Shown here in pieces: positions 40,281-64,000 of a stretch of DNA of 64,000 nt. The notes under the pieces are model-generated. The model was not told the origin of the DNA. It worked only from the letters and a program-made list of their open reading frames with translations, and did no database searches. Made by a program: the position numbers and the translations under genes. Origin of the DNA: Flaccisagitta enflata. Taxonomy: Eukaryota; Chaetognatha; Sagittoidea; Aphragmophora. The stretch lies in NCBI GenBank assembly GCA_965153355.1, contig OZ231127.1, positions 86,738,001-86,802,000 of the forward strand, written 5' to 3'. Position 1 is the first letter of the stretch; each line of letters opens with the position of its first letter.

Positions 40281-40674
40281 GAGAGAGACTGTGCTGCCAG
40301 GATGCACAATTACCACCTGGGACATTTCAAAGTTCAAGTAGACTTCAACAAACTCAATTACTCGTTTTTTGGGAAAACGCGAAAAATGCGGAAAAATAGA
40401 AAAAGATTCAACAAATCATAGCTCCAAAATTATTTATGGCACAGAATTCTGCTTGGCGTCATCTGAAAGAGGAGAATTAGCTCTTTCTTAGCTATTAATT
40501 TCATACGTAGTCTCATTTGGCTCCCAAAACTGACCAACTTCCTCAAACGCCTCATGAAAAAAGGGAAAACAACTTTTCTTTGCAGATATCAAGAAGTCAT
40601 CGAATCTTCGAATCTCGACTTTTTTCCAACTCATAGACGGTCATTTTCTTGGTCGTTCAGTTCCTCTTCCCCTC

Positions 40675-40795
40675 ACTTCTTCTTCTTCTTCTTCTTATTC
40701 TTCTTCTTCTCCTTCTTCTTCTTCTTCTTCTTCTTCGTCTTCTTCTTCTTCTTCACTTTCTTCTTTTTCTTTTTCTTTTTTTTCCTGTTTTTTTC
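40675..40795. repeat. (TTC)n-rich tract
   Basis: TTC repeats running into the hairpin-family element at 40797. The upstream 40286-40674 is non-coding with an AT-rich dispersed repeat (CTGCTTGGCGTCATCTGAAAG). Confidence 0.85.
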
Positions 40796-40796
40796 T

Positions 40797-40916
40797 TTTT
40801 AGGTGCGCCAACGCACCTCTATAACTGGCTGTGTCCGTTGGTCTGTCTGTCGGTTGGTAACGCATTCGTTTGACTATCCTCACGGCGCCCCTTATTAGCC
40901 TACTTGGCCTTGTTCT
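40797..40916. mobile_element. Hairpin-family element, D-type
   Basis: TTTTTAGGTGCGCCAACGCA with returning stem CGCACC, then CTCTATAACTGGCTGTGTCC, ending CCTACTTGGCCTTGTTC. The microsatellite is only a few units long. Confidence 0.7.
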
Positions 40917-41120
40917 TTTTCTTTTTCATTTTCATTTTCATTTTCATTTTCATTTTCATTTTCATTTTCATTTTCATTTTCTTCTTCTTCTTCTTCTTCT
41001 TCTTCTTCTTCTTCTTCTTCTTCTTCTTCTTTTTCTTTTTCTTTTTCTTTTTCTTTTTCTTCTTCTTCTTCTTCTTCTTCTTCTTCTTCTTCTTCTTCTT
41101 CTTCTTCTTCTTCTTCTCCC
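40917..41120. repeat. (TTTTCA)n and (TTC)n tract next to the myosin VI stop codon
   Basis: About ten TTTTCA hexamers and then TTC/TTTTTC blocks, ending 20 bp from the stop codon of the myosin gene on -. Its 3' UTR would therefore begin in a GAA-rich repeat. Confidence 0.9.
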
Positions 41121-41139
41121 TCTTCCCCCCTTCACACAA

Positions 41140-61640
<20,501 letters not shown>

Positions 61641-61654
61641 CTAGGTAGATTCAG

Positions 61655-61716
<62 letters not shown>

Positions 61717-61843
61717 CTTGTGGACCATCTTGACGATGGCATCGAAGAGACGAGAGTAGATGGCTTTGGCCAAAGCGTCGCGCGCGTTTTGTGCCTCGTG
61801 CACTTTTAATGGCACCTTGATCACCGTGCCTTGATAGATTCAG

Positions 61844-61901
<58 letters not shown>

Positions 61902-62028
61902 CTTGTTGACCATTTTGACTATGGCATCGAAGAGACGAGAGTAAATGGCTTTGGCCAAAGCGTCGCGCGCGTTTTGAGCCTCGTGCACTTTCAATGGTAC
62001 TTTGATCACCGTGCCTTGATAGATTCAG

Positions 62029-62094
<66 letters not shown>

Positions 62095-62221
62095 CTTGTG
62101 GACCATCTTGACGATGGCATCGAAGAGACGAGAGTAGATGGCTTTGGCCAAAGCGTCGCGCGCATTTTGTGCCTCGTGCACTTTTAATGGCACCTTGATC
62201 ACCGTGCCTTGATAGATTCAG

Positions 62222-62287
<66 letters not shown>

Positions 62288-62414
62288 CTTGTTGACCATT
62301 TTGACTATGGCATCGAAGAGACGAGAGTAAATGGCTTTGGCCAAAGCGTCGCGCGCGTTTTGAGCCTCGTGCACTTTTAATGGTACTTTGATCACCGTGC
62401 CTTGATAGATTCAG

Positions 62415-62464
<50 letters not shown>

Positions 62465-62600
62465 CTTGTTGACCATTTTGACTATGGCATCGAAGAGACG
62501 AGAGTAAATGGCTTTGGCCAAAGCGTCGCGCGCGTTTTGAGCCTCGTGCACTTTTAATGGTACTTTGATCACCGTGCCTTGATAGATTCATGAAGGAAGA

Positions 62601-62633
<33 letters not shown>

Positions 62634-62760
62634 CTTGTTGACCATTTTGACTATGGCATCAAAGAGACGAGAGTAAATGGTTTTGGCCAAAGCGTCGCGC
62701 GCGTTTTGAGCCTCGTGCACTTTTAATGGTACTTTGATCACCGTGCCTAGGTAGATTCAG

Positions 62761-62830
<70 letters not shown>

Positions 62831-62982
62831 CTTGTTGACCATTTTGACGATGGCATCGAAGAGACGAGAGTAAATGGCTTTGGCCAAAGCGTCACGCGCG
62901 TTTTGAGCCTCGTGCACTTTTAATGGCACCTTGATTACCGTGCCTTGATAGATTCACGAAGGATGGGTGGATTGTTTGATTG

Positions 62983-63020
<38 letters not shown>

Positions 63021-63090
63021 TGATTGTTTGATTGTTTGATTGATTGATTGATTGATTTATTGATTGATTGACTGACTGAATGACTGAATA
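61641..63090. repeat. Array of 7 partial copies of a myosin VI exon with (ATTG)n
   Basis: Each unit is about 113 bp of the exon's 5' part plus about 14 bp of intron (GATTCAGG-type) and (ATTG)n. Exon-derived spans: 61716-61829, 61901-62014, 62094-62207, 62287-62400, 62464-62577, 62633-62746, 62830-62943. Copies are more than 95% alike by eye and keep an AG acceptor. All break at the same point (ATTGACTTGTTGACC, against ATCGACTTG in the intact exon) and none has switch II or a donor. Confidence 0.95.
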
Positions 63091-63210
63091 ATTGACTGCC
63101 TTACACCTGTTAACTCATTATTGAATTGAGACGGTTGTGCTTCATCATTGCTGGCAAAAAAATGAGAATCCCTGAAATTGGATATTCGGTAAGTCTTTCC
63201 CGGTGTAATA
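63091..63210. other. Short spacer with a doubtful upstream exon
   Basis: On -, AATTTCAG precedes an open stretch 63174-63108 that ends ACAG/GTGTAAG in the phase needed by the exon at 61640. Its residues do not resemble the expected myosin VI segment, so it is not called as an exon. Confidence 0.2.
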
Positions 63211-63835
63211 CAGTGCGACTCATAAAAAAAGTTACAACTTTCAGACTAGTTTTATATAATTTTTATTCAACAAATCAAATTGTTATTTATGAGCATTTTA
63301 AAGAGCTTCAAAAAATGAACAATTTGCCACCAGTCCCATCAAATTTGATCAATTTGTTTGGATTTTATGCTAGAATGAAGACAAATGTATTAAAACCTAA
63401 GAGGGAAAACAACAGATTTTCTTTTATGGTTTATAGAGGATAAATTTTACTAAAACTGTTATAATTTCTAAACCAATTGAGCCAATATCTCCAGAAACGG
63501 CTCAAATGACAGGTTTTTTCAAGGGCTTTCTCATTGTCATGGATTTTGATAAGTTTTTACTTGATTTAAACTTTTTATGAATGACAAAAGAAAGAATTTT
63601 TTCATCACACAAATTTCAAAAATGATTGATCTTTTTCTCCTCTTATAATATCCATGTTTGATTAGAAGAAAGTAAAAAAAATCAGTGACCATTTGAAAGA
63701 TCTTGGAAAGATCTTTCATTCTAGACCTATCCCAGCATCCTAGCTTTATTCGTTTAGAAATGATATTTTTTTGAAGTTAGTTTCAATGAGAACTATCTTA
63801 AAGAACAGCTGTAATCGTTTTTATGGTTCGCAGTG
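63211..63835. mobile_element. TA-flanked inverted-repeat element, 625 bp
   Basis: CAGTGCGACTCATAAAAAAA at the left and, from the right, CACTGCGAACCATAAAAACG, both with TA outside and GTTACA/GATTACA following. Ends of this kind suit Tc1/mariner-type elements. The 105-codon frame across its left half matches no family I know. The remaining bases to 64000 are featureless. Confidence 0.7.
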
Positions 63836-64000
63836 TAGGTGGAGCATTATCCCTCACTATACCCAAACTGAAAAATATGTATGTTCCGCTTATTTTGCTA
63901 TATTTAGCGCTGATTTGGTTGCTTGTGTTACCTGCCTTTAGAATTAGAACTTGCTGATCTCCTGGTTTAAAAACTTCATGCCTACCATATCAAATTGTTG

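Noticed and set aside
61716-62943. Mutually exclusive alternative exons of myosin VI
   Set aside because: The copies lack the second half of the exon including switch II and have no donor site, so none can replace the intact exon.
63126-63443. 105-codon frame as a gene
   Set aside because: It spans the boundary of a TA-flanked inverted-repeat element and resembles no family; it is probably chance.

Overview
This is eukaryotic, clearly animal DNA, from an invertebrate-type genome extremely rich in microsatellites and short non-autonomous repeats. The evidence is spliced genes with GT-AG introns: an ionotropic glutamate receptor C-terminus, an unconventional myosin VI, and an acidic Asn-rich gene. 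I cannot name the species. Two 10-base N gaps (17072-17081 and 33220-33229) split the window into three contigs.

Contig 1 (1-17071): the 3' end of an ionotropic glutamate receptor gene on + (1-1394), interrupted by a small inverted-repeat element whose ends carry GT and AG. Then come several families of repeats, a 121-bp satellite array invaded by a hAT-like element (12340-13657), and exons of an unrecognised gene on - (14457-16864 and onward to the gap). Contig 2 (17082-33219): an unrecognised acidic/Asn-rich gene on + (about 20581-30160), then the same unrecognised exons as at the end of contig 1, now on + (30312-32519). The ends of contigs 1 and 2 are reverse complements of each other apart from microsatellite length, so contig 2 is most simply read as placed in the wrong orientation. 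In that case the acidic gene and the unrecognised exons may be one gene. Contig 3 (33230-64000): an 11-bp tandem array, AT-rich DNA with several TA-flanked inverted-repeat elements, and then a myosin VI gene on - (41140-61640). Eleven exons were mapped there with consistent phase, from just before switch II to the stop codon. The head exons with P-loop and switch I lie outside the window.

The most unusual features are these. (1) Inverted-repeat elements sit inside coding sequence and look like they are, or fill, introns. (2) Two myosin VI exons have had their 5' parts amplified into arrays of 7 and 12 partial copies together with the neighbouring intronic tetranucleotide repeat. (3) A superfamily of short microsatellite-bearing elements all end in a terminal hairpin followed by CTAAAA; the stem differs between subfamilies with compensating changes. 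(4) A second family has inverted-repeat ends enclosing a 20-bp minisatellite. (5) Myosin VI loop 2 and its tail linker are expanded with polyglycine.

Most long open frames in this window are translated microsatellites and were left out. No RNA genes, CRISPR arrays, or promoters could be supported.
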